The notes below the pieces were generated by a model. The model was given only the letters and a program-made list of their open reading frames with translations, was not told the DNA's origin and made no database searches. Of a stretch of DNA of 40,904 nt, positions 26,063 through 34,005 are shown one piece after another. Every line of letters starts with the position of its first letter. Positions within the stretch are counted from its first letter, which is position 1. The position numbers and the translations under genes were made by a program. Origin of the DNA: Mycobacterium sp. WUMAC-067 (GTDB taxonomy: Bacteria; Actinomycetota; Actinomycetes; Mycobacteriales; Mycobacteriaceae); NCBI RefSeq assembly GCF_020217485.1, contig NZ_JAEKMI010000041.1, forward strand, positions 1-40,904, in the 5' to 3' direction.

Positions 26063-26747
26063 CGCGGTCGATTGCGAATTTGTAGCCGATACCCGGCACG
26101 GTAGCCACCAGCTGGAACGGTGCGGCGTCGCCGAGTTTGCGGCGCAGGTTTTTTACGTGCACATCGATGGTGCGTTCGTAGGCATCAAATGCGTGGCCCT
26201 GGGTGCGGCCGACGAGTTCCAGCCGTGTCCAGGCCCGTCCCGGCCTGGACGCGAGCACGGCGAGCAAATCGAACTCGCTGCGGGTGAGCTCGACAAGTGC
26301 ATCGTCGACACGCGCTTCCCGGCGATCGGTGTCGATGCGTAGCCGTCCATCGCCGTAGGAGATGTCGGATTCGGTGGCCGAAGGCCGACTGCGGCGCAGC
26401 ACCGCCTCGACGCGGGCCACCAGCTCGCGCGGACTGAACGGTTTGACCACGTAGTCGTCGGCGCCCAGCCGCAACCCGGCGACCCGGTCGTTCTCGCTGG
26501 CCTTCGCGGTGAGCATGACGATCGGTAGGTCGCTGTCCTTGCGCAGCAGGCGGGCCACTTCGTCACCGGGCAAGCGGGGCAGGCCGAGGTCGAGCAGTAC
26601 CAGATCAGGGCCCGCGGTCCGGGCCAGGTCGAGGGCCGTTTGGCCGTCGGCGGCCTCGAGCACCGCGTAACCCTCGCGTTCGAGGTATTCGCGCACCAGG
26701 GTCCGTAATTTCTTCTCGTCGTCGACGACCAGCACCGTGGGGCTCAC
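26055..26747 (-). CDS. OmpR/PhoB-family response regulator
   Basis: A 230-residue DNA-binding response regulator. The receiver domain has the acidic pair Asp9-Asp10, phosphorylation site Asp53 (LLDLGLP) and Lys102 (VVKPF). The C-terminal winged helix shows LTRSEFDLLAVLASRPGRAWTR, the recognition region YERTIDVHVKNLRRKL and the typical end VPGIGYKF. The frame continues to 26840; I chose GTG at 26747 because it puts VLVVDDE at the normal position, although its ribosome binding site is weak. It is the first gene of the pair with the overlapping kinase. A target cannot be read from the sequence; the divergent Gly-rich secreted protein at 27118 is an obvious candidate. Confidence 0.92.
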   Translation of the reverse strand: MSPTVLVVDDEKKLRTLVREYLEREGYAVLEAADGQTALDLARTAGPDLVLLDLGLPRLPGDEVARLLRKDSDLPIVMLTAKASENDRVAGLRLGADDYVVKPFSPRELVARVEAVLRRSRPSATESDISYGDGRLRIDTDRREARVDDALVELTRSEFDLLAVLASRPGRAWTRLELVGRTQGHAFDAYERTIDVHVKNLRRKLGDAAPFQLVATVPGIGYKFAIDRDA

Positions 26748-27117
26748 GAGTTCACGGTAGGGCACGCCGATCACGGTTTGCTGGCAAGGCGGTTGTTCGA
26801 GCGGGGCCGAAAGCTCGTGCCTTTGCCGTTGAATTTGCAATCATCCTGCTGCTGTTCATCGCGCCCACCGTCTTGCTCGTCGCTGTCGTTCCCGACCCGA
26901 CGCCGTCGGCGTCGACGTGGTCGGTCGCGCGACGGCCACCTGCCAGGTGTCTGAGGCGATTCCTCCGACAACCGGGGTGAAGGACATCGGCTCGACAAGA
27001 AACCACACCAGCCGCATATCGCACGCTCATCGGTTCTTCACATCCCCGGCATACGTTGAAGTCGATCCGAACCCCGGATCGCACGCCGAATGGAATCTGT
27101 GGAAAAGGAATTCAACC
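26748..27117. other. intergenic region with a hydrophobic relic frame
   Basis: The divergent gap between the response regulator and the Gly-rich protein gene. On the plus strand one frame (about 26807-26980) reads AFAVEFAIILLLFIAPTVLL, a convincing membrane helix followed by PDPTPSAS, but it has no ATG, GTG or in-frame TTG start. It may be the remains of a small membrane-protein gene. Nothing else is recognizable. Confidence 0.4.
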
Positions 27118-27471
27118 ATGACCATCTCAATGCGTCGCGTCGCGCCGTTGTTTGCTGCTGCCACCGCCACCGCAATCTTGGGAATCGGCATCGCCACCGC
27201 CTCCTCCGCGGCCGCCGAACCCAGTGGCTCCGGCTCGGGCGGCGTCTCCGGCGGGTCGGCTGGCGGGGTGCAAACCCCGTTTGGTGGGGGAAACTTCGGG
27301 TCCAACACCTCTGGTGGAGTGCAAATCCCGGGCCTGCAACACCCGTTCGGCGGGGGGAGTGTTGCCGGCGGGTCGAGCACCTCTGGCGGCGTGCAAACCC
27401 CGCTTGGCGGGGGAAACATCGGATCGGGTACCTCGGGCAACGTCGGAGTGGGACATCCCCGCCATCGATGA
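27118..27471 (+). CDS. small secreted Gly-rich repeat protein
   Basis: A 117-residue protein of unknown function. Residues 1-33 form a Sec signal peptide (MRRVAPLFAAATATAILGIG, cleavage near SSAAA-EP). The mature part is almost entirely Gly, Ser, Thr and Asn. Three imperfect units of the form GGVQTPFGGGNFGSNTSG (GGVQxP...GGGxxG) are visible, and the C-terminus is basic (GHPRHR). ATG at 27118 has AAGGAA seven to nine bases upstream. There is no PE/PPE motif. It could be a cell-envelope structural or adhesive protein; this is a guess. It is transcribed away from the two-component system next door. Confidence 0.75.
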   Translation: MTISMRRVAPLFAAATATAILGIGIATASSAAAEPSGSGSGGVSGGSAGGVQTPFGGGNFGSNTSGGVQIPGLQHPFGGGSVAGGSSTSGGVQTPLGGGNIGSGTSGNVGVGHPRHR

Positions 27472-27620
27472 AGTCGTTAACGCATACGTTGCTGCCCAGG
27501 CGACTGTTACCTCAAGTAGCCGGACAGAACCGTACGAATTGATGACCGTCCGCGGGTTGAAGAACCGTGGGCGGTCATCGATGCGCCGGCTAGAACCGCC
27601 TCGCCGCCGCCGCCGATCAG

Positions 27621-27650
27621 ATATTGCAATGGGATTCTAATATTGCTATG
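27621..27650. promoter_or_regulatory. candidate TetR operator/promoter
   Basis: Two 11-bp near-identical direct repeats, ATATTGCAATG (27621-27631) and ATATTGCTATG (27640-27650), start 19 bp apart just upstream of the tetR start. Within them GCAAT (27626-27630) and ATTGC (27642-27646) form an inverted repeat with 11 bp between. The AT-richness stands out from the surrounding GC-rich DNA and the position fits autoregulation. Confidence 0.45.
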
Positions 27651-27661
27651 TTGTTACAACT

Positions 27662-28321
27662 ATGCAGACAGGGACGGCTGCCGAGACCCGCCAAAACCGG
27701 CGCAAGGCCCGCACCGCGGGCGCGATTCTCGGCGCCGCCGAACGCCTCTTTTTGACCCACGGTTACCGCGCGACCACCGTCGAGCAGCTCGCCGAGGAAG
27801 CCGACGTCGCGATCGGATCGCTGTACGGGCACTTCGGCGGCAAGGAAGGCATCTATGCCGCCTTGATCGAGCGTGCGCTGGAGCTTGACCAGCGCTACTG
27901 CGACCAGGGGTGGGCCAGCGGCGGTGAGGACCCGATTGGTCGCCTGGTCGGGCTCGCCGACGGGTACTTGCGGTTCGCGAGCGAGAACCCCGGCTACTTC
28001 CGCATCTTTCGTTTTCCGCCTCCGGATGCGCCGACCGACGGGCCGGTCGTCGTCGCCGCCGAGCGGGTGACCCAGCGCATCCGGTCCGAGACCGAGCGGA
28101 TGGCCGGGGCGATTGCCGAGGCCATCGAGGCCCGCGTCATGCGTGACGTCGATCCGCGACGCGCGGCGGCGTTCCTCTGGGCGGCGTGGGATGGGGTGAT
28201 TGCGGCCCACCTGCTTCCCGGCAACATGGGGTTCACCGAATCGGAGTTCGAGCAAGTGGTCTCGCTCGGTCGCCAGGTCCTCACCCTCGGCCTGCTGGAA
28301 CCGCGGGGCGGTGCCGAATGA
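27662..28321 (+). CDS. TetR/AcrR family transcriptional regulator
   Basis: A 219-residue repressor-type regulator. The N-terminal helix-turn-helix (about residues 18-64) shows ILGAAERLFLTHGYRATTVEQLAEEADVAIGSLYGHFGGKEGIYAAL, here abbreviated from positions 27719-27870. The C-terminal ligand domain is all-helical (GYLRFASENPGYFRIFRF; AAFLWAAWDGVIAAHLL). It heads a three-gene unit: its stop overlaps the ATG of the hydrolase gene (ATGA). It probably represses its own operon through the repeats at 27621-27650 and responds to a substrate of the two enzymes that follow. The ligand is unknown. Confidence 0.9.
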   Translation: MQTGTAAETRQNRRKARTAGAILGAAERLFLTHGYRATTVEQLAEEADVAIGSLYGHFGGKEGIYAALIERALELDQRYCDQGWASGGEDPIGRLVGLADGYLRFASENPGYFRIFRFPPPDAPTDGPVVVAAERVTQRIRSETERMAGAIAEAIEARVMRDVDPRRAAAFLWAAWDGVIAAHLLPGNMGFTESEFEQVVSLGRQVLTLGLLEPRGGAE

Positions 28322-29256
28322 TCGAGCGCGTCCCGGTCGACGGCGGCTACGCCAGGCCCGCGGAGCCGGCCTGGCGGCGCACCGACTGGTCGGCGCGTGA
28401 ACACGACGCCGTTGTCGGCGGCCGGCGGCTTCGTTACCTCGACACCGGCCACGGCGACCGTGCGTTCGTCCTCGTGCACGGGATGGGCGGTCGCTGGCAG
28501 CATTGGCTCGAGGCGATCCCGACGCTCGCCAAGCAGGGTCGAGTGCTCGCCCTGGACCTACCGGGTTTCGGCCGAAGCGAATCGCCCGCCGCGGGCACAT
28601 CCCTCGACGGGTTTGCCGCCGCCGCGGCTGAGCTCGTCACCAGCCTCGGCATCGAGCGCGTCGTGTTCGTCGGCCACTCGATGGGCGGCCCGATCGCGCT
28701 GCGCTTCGCCGCGCGTCATCCGGAGCTGGCCGACGGGATCGTGCTCGTCGCCGGAGCAGTGTTGCAGTTCAGTGACGTGCTCGGCCTGCGCGGGATGCCC
28801 AGGTTCGTTCGCGAGCGCCCGCGGGAGACTGCGGCAATCGCGATGGAAATCGCGACGGCGGGGCTGCCCGCACCGGCACCGCTGCGCCGCCTCGTCGTGC
28901 GATCGCAAGCGCTGCGTCGCGTATTCTTGTCGCCTTACGTCCTCGACCCACCGGCCCTGCCCGCCGACACCGCCGCGCTGATCGTCGATGGCGCCGGTGC
29001 CCGGGGTGTCTTTCCGACCGTGCGGGCGATCGGGCGCTCAAACCCCCGCCAGGGGTTGGCCGACGTGCGCTGCCCGATCCTTTCGCTAGCCGCCGAGCAC
29101 GACCGGATCGCCCCACTCGGCGATACCGAGTTGCTCGACGCCGAGCTATCAGGCGTTCGGACCGTTGTATTGGAGGGTTGCGGTCACATGCCGATGCTGG
29201 AACGCCCGACGGCGTTCAACGCCCAGGTCGTTCGGTTCGCGGAGGAGTTGGGATGA
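28318..29256 (+). CDS. alpha/beta-fold hydrolase
   Basis: A 312-residue serine hydrolase. It has the oxyanion segment VLVHGMGGRWQHW, the DLPGFGRSE strand, nucleophile Ser121 in GHSMGG, the acid in AAEHDRIAPLGD and catalytic His in GCGHMPMLERP, so the triad is intact. The length fits esterases, epoxide hydrolases and C-C hydrolases; the substrate cannot be named. Start ATG overlaps the tetR stop, and its own stop overlaps the next start (ATGA at 29253), so the three genes are strictly coupled. Confidence 0.9.
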   Translation: MIERVPVDGGYARPAEPAWRRTDWSAREHDAVVGGRRLRYLDTGHGDRAFVLVHGMGGRWQHWLEAIPTLAKQGRVLALDLPGFGRSESPAAGTSLDGFAAAAAELVTSLGIERVVFVGHSMGGPIALRFAARHPELADGIVLVAGAVLQFSDVLGLRGMPRFVRERPRETAAIAMEIATAGLPAPAPLRRLVVRSQALRRVFLSPYVLDPPALPADTAALIVDGAGARGVFPTVRAIGRSNPRQGLADVRCPILSLAAEHDRIAPLGDTELLDAELSGVRTVVLEGCGHMPMLERPTAFNAQVVRFAEELG

Positions 29257-30641
29257 CCGGGGATCTGCGCGTCGCGGCCGTCCAGCTCGAGCCCGTCGTG
29301 GGCGATGTCGAGGCGAACCTCGACCGGGCAGAGCGGCTCGCCCGGCGCGCCGCCGACGAGGGAGCCGAGGTGATCGTTCTGCCCGAGTTCTTCACCACCG
29401 GCATGGCCTTCCTGGCGCAGGTGGGCGGCGGCGCGCTGCCCGAGGACGGCGCGGCCACCGAGATGATCACCCGGGTCGCGTCCGACAAGCGGGTCATGGT
29501 TGGCGGCTCCTTCCTGTGCCGCGGGTCCGACGGCGACGTCCGCAACGCCTTCCTGCTCGCCGGCCCTGACGGGCTCATCGGCCGTCACGACAAGGATCTG
29601 CCGACCATGTGGGAGAACTACTTCTACGCCGGTGGCGACGACCCGGGCGTGATCGAGGCGCCGGGTGGCCTGCGGATTGGCGTCGCCCTCTGTTGGGAGT
29701 TGATGCGCGCCCAGACCGTGCACCGGCTCCGCGGTCGCGTCGACCTTGTCCTCGCCGGGTCCGGGTGGTGGAGCATCCCCCAGTGGCGGCCTCGCGCGGT
29801 GCTCCGTCGGTGGGAAGCGGCCAACCGGGAGCGGGCGCGGCGCAGCGTGCTCGACTTCGCCGCGCTCGTCGGGGCCCCGGTGGTACATGCCTCGCTGTGC
29901 GGGCCGATCACCTGCCCGCTACCCGGGATGCCGGGACGCTACCGCGGCGAATACGAAGGCCCCAGCGTGATCTGCGACCGCGACGGCGAGGTGCTCGCCG
30001 AGAGGCCGGCTCAGTCCGGCCCCGGGGTGACGGCCGCCACGGTGCCCACCGGCGCCGCCAACCCCTCGCGGGATCCAGCCCCGGGCTTCTGGCTTCGCCC
30101 GCGAGGCCCGCTGCCCGCGTTCGCCTGGGCCTATCAGGGCTGGCTCGGTCGACGCGCCTACCGCCAGTGGCTTGGGAGTCCCCCAGCGGGCAACGGGCCC
30201 GCAGACGATTCGGAGGTGGAGCGCATGACCCGCGCGAGAACGAACGAGACGCTCGTGCTGTCCGGCCTGGTCGAGCTCGCAGCCGGGGCGGTGACGGGAT
30301 GGCCCTACGCGCTCGCGATCGCCGATGCCGAGCGTGCGCGTCGGATCGGGATTCGCTCGACGCCGCGCCTGCGCCAGTGGCATCTCGACCTGATCGCGCT
30401 CGGTGCACTCTCCCTGCTGGTCGGCGCCGCGGTGCCCGAGCTGCCGCGCCGCGTCGCCTGGCCGCTGGCCGCCGGATGCTGGACTAATGCGAATGCTTTC
30501 GGCTTGCTCGCCTTCCGCCCCGAGGCCGCCGAGACCCCCGCCTACCGCATCGCGGTGGCGGCGTCGTTCACCACCGTCAGCTGGGGCTTCGTGTCGCTCG
30601 CCGCGCTCGCCCTTCGACGCCGCTGGCGGATGGATCGCTAG
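29253..30641 (+). CDS. nitrilase-superfamily amidohydrolase fused to a membrane domain
   Basis: A 462-residue two-part protein. Residues 1-310 are a carbon-nitrogen hydrolase with the complete Glu-Lys-Cys set: Glu45 in LPEFF, Lys114 in RHDKDLP, Cys147 in VALCWE. From about residue 325 to the end the sequence is different: three or four hydrophobic helices (LVLSGLVELAAGAVTGWPYA; LIALGALSLLVGAAVP; VAASFTTVSWGFVSLAALAL). This part begins with MTRARTNE, whose ATG (30225) is preceded by GGAGG at 8-nt spacing, so it could also be made alone as a 138-residue membrane protein. It is not Lnt, in which membrane helices precede the hydrolase. The tail superficially recalls hydroxylaminobenzene-mutase-like membrane proteins, but I cannot assign it. 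The stop shares CTAG with the opposing glycosyltransferase gene. Confidence 0.85.
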   Translation: MTGDLRVAAVQLEPVVGDVEANLDRAERLARRAADEGAEVIVLPEFFTTGMAFLAQVGGGALPEDGAATEMITRVASDKRVMVGGSFLCRGSDGDVRNAFLLAGPDGLIGRHDKDLPTMWENYFYAGGDDPGVIEAPGGLRIGVALCWELMRAQTVHRLRGRVDLVLAGSGWWSIPQWRPRAVLRRWEAANRERARRSVLDFAALVGAPVVHASLCGPITCPLPGMPGRYRGEYEGPSVICDRDGEVLAERPAQSGPGVTAATVPTGAANPSRDPAPGFWLRPRGPLPAFAWAYQGWLGRRAYRQWLGSPPAGNGPADDSEVERMTRARTNETLVLSGLVELAAGAVTGWPYALAIADAERARRIGIRSTPRLRQWHLDLIALGALSLLVGAAVPELPRRVAWPLAAGCWTNANAFGLLAFRPEAAETPAYRIAVAASFTTVSWGFVSLAALALRRRWRMDR

Positions 30642-31948
30642 AGCGGCTCGCTCACCAAGTCCTGCACTGCCATCAACCGGTCGAGCAGGCCGGGCGCCCG
30701 CCGGATTCGGACAGACAGGGCGGCCGACCCGTTCTCGACCCAGAGCGACTCCAGGGTCAGACCCAGGGCGGCCAGGCAGTCCTCGATCATCTCGGGGTCG
30801 TGCGGGAAGTAGCGCAGCGTGGTGGTCAGGGCGGCACTGATCTCGGCAAGCACAGCCTCCTTGTCCCGGCCACGCAGCGTCGAAAGACGGACCGGTTCGA
30901 TCGAGTCGGGTGGCGCTACGCGCACCGGATCGACCCGGGATGCCCGGAAGCGGCAGGCGCGCCACTGGCCGACGGTCGGCACGCCGTGGGCGAGATAGGC
31001 GGGCAGCGCACGGCGGGCGCTGATATGCACGGACCGGCGCCACAGGTCGATCAGGACGTTCTCGCACGCGGGATCGAAGTCCCAGGTGGCAGTGATCGCA
31101 TCCGCGCCGCCGAGGCCGTGCACATCGCGCACCAGGTTGGTGATCTCGTTGAGCGGCGCGAACCCGCCGGCCTCGCGCACCGTCGCGGCCCGCACGGCCA
31201 GGTTGCAGCTCAGCGCGATCGCTTCGGCGTGCTCACCGAACTCCGCGTGGGCGGCCCGGGACGAAGTGCCGGGTTGGCGCAGCCGGCGCAGAGATCTGGC
31301 CGCCAGCAATGCGCGGAAGGCATCGGCGGCAAAGAAGGCCGGCAGCATGGCGGCCGGGGTGGATTGCGGGCTGTCGAACAATACTGGGCCGAGCGCCAGC
31401 CGGGCCTTACCGGTCACCACCCGCAGCAACCCGGCCAGCGTTCCGGCCGGCAGCCGCACGATGTCGTCGTCGGCCACTACGCAGCGGGTGACTTCTGGAT
31501 CGCACTGCTGTGCGTCTAGCACCGCGTCCAGCATCAACTGACGCAACACCCCGAGACGGGTGCGTTGCGCTAACGCCACGTCGGCGACGGCGAACCGCAC
31601 TGCGTCGCAGCCCAGCGCCTCGCCCAGCTGGCGCGCACGGGTGGCGGTGTCATCCGCCGGCCGGGTTTGCGGCCGGTTCACCAGCAGCACCACCGAGATC
31701 GGCACCGACGCCCGCTGCCTGGACAGCTCCCGCATGGTGTGGGTGAGCACCCGGACGCTCTGCCCGCCGAAACCGACGGTCGGAATCAGCACCGGCAGCG
31801 CGGGGCCGGCCGGCAGCTGAGCGGCCAGCTGCTCACGCACGGTGTTCAGCAATGTCTGATAGGTCGCGTCGCGCTGCACCGCGGCTGACCGCCAGCTGGC
31901 CGCCGGGCCGGGTATCGGCGTCGTGTCGATGTCCCAGAGCGCGCTCAT
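30638..31948 (-). CDS. glycosyltransferase-like protein (GT-A fold)
   Basis: A 436-residue protein with family 2-type glycosyltransferase features. There is an N-terminal nucleotide-binding strand set (ALPVLIPTVGFGGQSVRVL; ISVVLLVNRP), an acidic metal-binding motif VVADDDIVRLPAG near 165-175, and a later AVREAGGFAPLNEITNLVRDVHGLGGAD segment resembling the acceptor/catalytic region (ED-like role of RD uncertain). There is no membrane segment or signal peptide. Its ATG overlaps the stop of the DMFase-like gene (ATGA, 31945-31948), so the two are cotranscribed. Sugar donor and acceptor are unknown. A glycosyl- or nucleotidyl-transferase of another GT-A branch is the alternative. Confidence 0.7.
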   Translation of the reverse strand: MSALWDIDTTPIPGPAASWRSAAVQRDATYQTLLNTVREQLAAQLPAGPALPVLIPTVGFGGQSVRVLTHTMRELSRQRASVPISVVLLVNRPQTRPADDTATRARQLGEALGCDAVRFAVADVALAQRTRLGVLRQLMLDAVLDAQQCDPEVTRCVVADDDIVRLPAGTLAGLLRVVTGKARLALGPVLFDSPQSTPAAMLPAFFAADAFRALLAARSLRRLRQPGTSSRAAHAEFGEHAEAIALSCNLAVRAATVREAGGFAPLNEITNLVRDVHGLGGADAITATWDFDPACENVLIDLWRRSVHISARRALPAYLAHGVPTVGQWRACRFRASRVDPVRVAPPDSIEPVRLSTLRGRDKEAVLAEISAALTTTLRYFPHDPEMIEDCLAALGLTLESLWVENGSAALSVRIRRAPGLLDRLMAVQDLVSEPL

Positions 31949-33927
31949 TGGTCCTCCCCCTGCCCAACCGGTGCATCCGCCTCGGCAATTGCTGCGGCCC
32001 GCTCGGCGATGGTGCTCGCTAGTTTAGCCAGCTTCCGGAAACCCTGCATGGACAGCGGTTTGCGCAGCCCGTCGCGCAGGGGGTCCCACTCCGGGTCGCC
32101 GAAGGGACGGTTGCCGGGCCCGATCTCGGCGACCGGATCCAGCGCGGGCACCGCCTGGATCACCAGGTCGCGAAGCCGGCAGAGCAGATCGATCTGGGTG
32201 AACTGGGTGCGCGACAGAATGGGTGCGGTGGTCCACCCGAAGCACTCCTGACCATCGCCCTCGGTCACAGTGGCCGTCACGGTGAGCAGGTCCGGCGTCT
32301 CGGGAACCCGGATCTCGCAGGTGTGCCGTCCGGGCACCGGCTCGGCCGCGCCGTCGCCCACCGCGACCGTCCAACTGAACCGCGCGGTCTCCGCGACCGG
32401 GCGGTCGACATCGACCAGGAAGGTCGCAACCTCACCGGCGACCAGCAGCCAGCGGCGGTGACGGACCGGGAACGGCCCCAGCACGCGGACACCGTGCCGG
32501 GCGAGGCGCCCGATGACGTTGCGGGTGACCCCGGCCACCACCGGGTCGTCGCCGCGGGCCAGCACCCGGGGCCAGTCGGTGGTGCCGCACGTGAAGACCG
32601 TTCCGGTGTCGGTGTAGGCGCCGAGCACGGCGTTCGCGGCCGGTCCCGCCGGCCGGTCCTGCCATCCCTTTCCCAGGCGCGCCAGCCCCAGCACCGCGAA
32701 GTCCGCCGGTGTCCCGTCGGTTCCGGCGGCCCGCAGCCGCCCTGCGGGGCCGGGCTCGACCACCGCACCGTCACACTCGTAGCCCACCAGGTGCTCGCCG
32801 GCGCCGAAGACGTCACCCGAGTGCAGGCCCAGTCCCTGGTAGACCCAGTGGCCGGCGTGCTGGACGGTGTACCCCAGCGGCTCCCGTTCGCCGTCCCACC
32901 AGCCGCCGCCCTGCCGGTAGCTGACTCCCGTGAGCCCGTTCTCTGGCCGGCTGCGCCACCAGTTGCCGCCCGACGGGTGGCTGGCCGGCGGATGCACGCA
33001 GGTCAGATCGCCGGCCGCGTCCAGGTCGATGCGCCACCAGGCGGTGTTGCCGCTGAAGAACGCGACATTCCCGCCGGCACGGACGAAAGCGTGCACCCCG
33101 TCACGCATCCGGGCACTCCAGTATTCGTCGTGCCCGACGCTGAGCAGCAGGCGGTACCCGATGAGGACGGCGGGATCGTGGTGCAGGTCGAAGTCGGTGC
33201 AGTAGTCGACCTCGATGCCCTCACGTTCCAGCCACGAGATCATCGGAGCGTCCCAGTGCGCGAATCCCTCCCGCGGGGTGGCGGTGTCGTAGACGTCGAC
33301 GTCCTGGGGGAATGAGAGGGCCCCTCCGGTGCCGCCGCCGGGCCGGCGTGTGGTCAGCCGAGTGGTGGCGATCGAGGGTACGAACGAGGCCGTGTGGTAC
33401 ATGCTGCCGCCACCGGAGAAGTTGTAGGCGTGGTAGGTGGCCAGCGAAAGCTTGTACAGCACAGCGGCGTGTTTCCCGGTTGCCGCGGGCCGCACCACGA
33501 ACAACGCCTGACCCGACCGGGCGTCGACGTCGGGCAGCCAGCCGGGCACATCGGCGTCCGATTCGTCGTCCAGGATGACCGCCAGATAGGCGCCGGACCG
33601 CCAGTCAGCGGGGACGTCGAACGTTTCCGGCGGCCATCCCCAGTCCCGATCGGGCAGACCGGCGGGCAGCAGGTGGCCCCGCCGCCAGGAACTGCTCCCC
33701 ATCGGCGTGATGTCGCGGCCCACTCGGTAGAAGCCGACGCGGTAGCGCTCAGCGGGCGTGGACACGTGCAGCACCAGCCGCCCACCGGCCGGCACGCTCA
33801 CGCTCGACGGATACGCCAGGGCGGTCACCCGCGCACGGCCTTCGTGTGCGCCGCGCGGTTCGCCTGAACAGGGCCTGATCCCGTTCGTGTCGACATGATC
33901 CTCCCGTCCCGGTCCAGCTAGCGACAT
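31945..33927 (-). CDS. N,N-dimethylformamidase large-subunit-like protein
   Basis: A 660-residue protein related to the beta (large) subunit of N,N-dimethylformamidase, an iron amidohydrolase. The N-terminal 150 residues look like a beta-sandwich (SVSVPAGGRLVLHVSTP). The central part has the family hallmarks: LATYHAYNFSGGGSMY, WLEREGIEVDYCTDFDLH, and LLSVGHDEYWSARM, whose His-Asp-Glu supplies metal ligands in the characterized enzyme as I recall, followed by GGNVAFFSGNTAWWR. No gene for the small alpha subunit is nearby. ATG at 33927 is taken; an in-frame GTG about 33 codons later is an alternative. The neighbourhood (glycosyltransferase, GMC oxidase, aminotransferase) suggests hydrolysis of an amide or formamide in a small-molecule pathway rather than solvent breakdown. 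Confidence 0.82.
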   Translation of the reverse strand: MSLAGPGREDHVDTNGIRPCSGEPRGAHEGRARVTALAYPSSVSVPAGGRLVLHVSTPAERYRVGFYRVGRDITPMGSSSWRRGHLLPAGLPDRDWGWPPETFDVPADWRSGAYLAVILDDESDADVPGWLPDVDARSGQALFVVRPAATGKHAAVLYKLSLATYHAYNFSGGGSMYHTASFVPSIATTRLTTRRPGGGTGGALSFPQDVDVYDTATPREGFAHWDAPMISWLEREGIEVDYCTDFDLHHDPAVLIGYRLLLSVGHDEYWSARMRDGVHAFVRAGGNVAFFSGNTAWWRIDLDAAGDLTCVHPPASHPSGGNWWRSRPENGLTGVSYRQGGGWWDGEREPLGYTVQHAGHWVYQGLGLHSGDVFGAGEHLVGYECDGAVVEPGPAGRLRAAGTDGTPADFAVLGLARLGKGWQDRPAGPAANAVLGAYTDTGTVFTCGTTDWPRVLARGDDPVVAGVTRNVIGRLARHGVRVLGPFPVRHRRWLLVAGEVATFLVDVDRPVAETARFSWTVAVGDGAAEPVPGRHTCEIRVPETPDLLTVTATVTEGDGQECFGWTTAPILSRTQFTQIDLLCRLRDLVIQAVPALDPVAEIGPGNRPFGDPEWDPLRDGLRKPLSMQGFRKLAKLASTIAERAAAIAEADAPVGQGEDQ

Positions 33928-34005
33928 GGTAGGCAGGTGCCGGGTGAAATGCCGGGGCGGCGTGATCTGGCATTAGCCGGCCAGGACGGGAAGTGGAGGC
34001 GTGGA

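Noticed and set aside
29253..30641. Apolipoprotein N-acyltransferase (Lnt)
   Set aside because: Lnt has its membrane helices before the nitrilase domain; here they follow it and the hydrolase part is of the soluble type.
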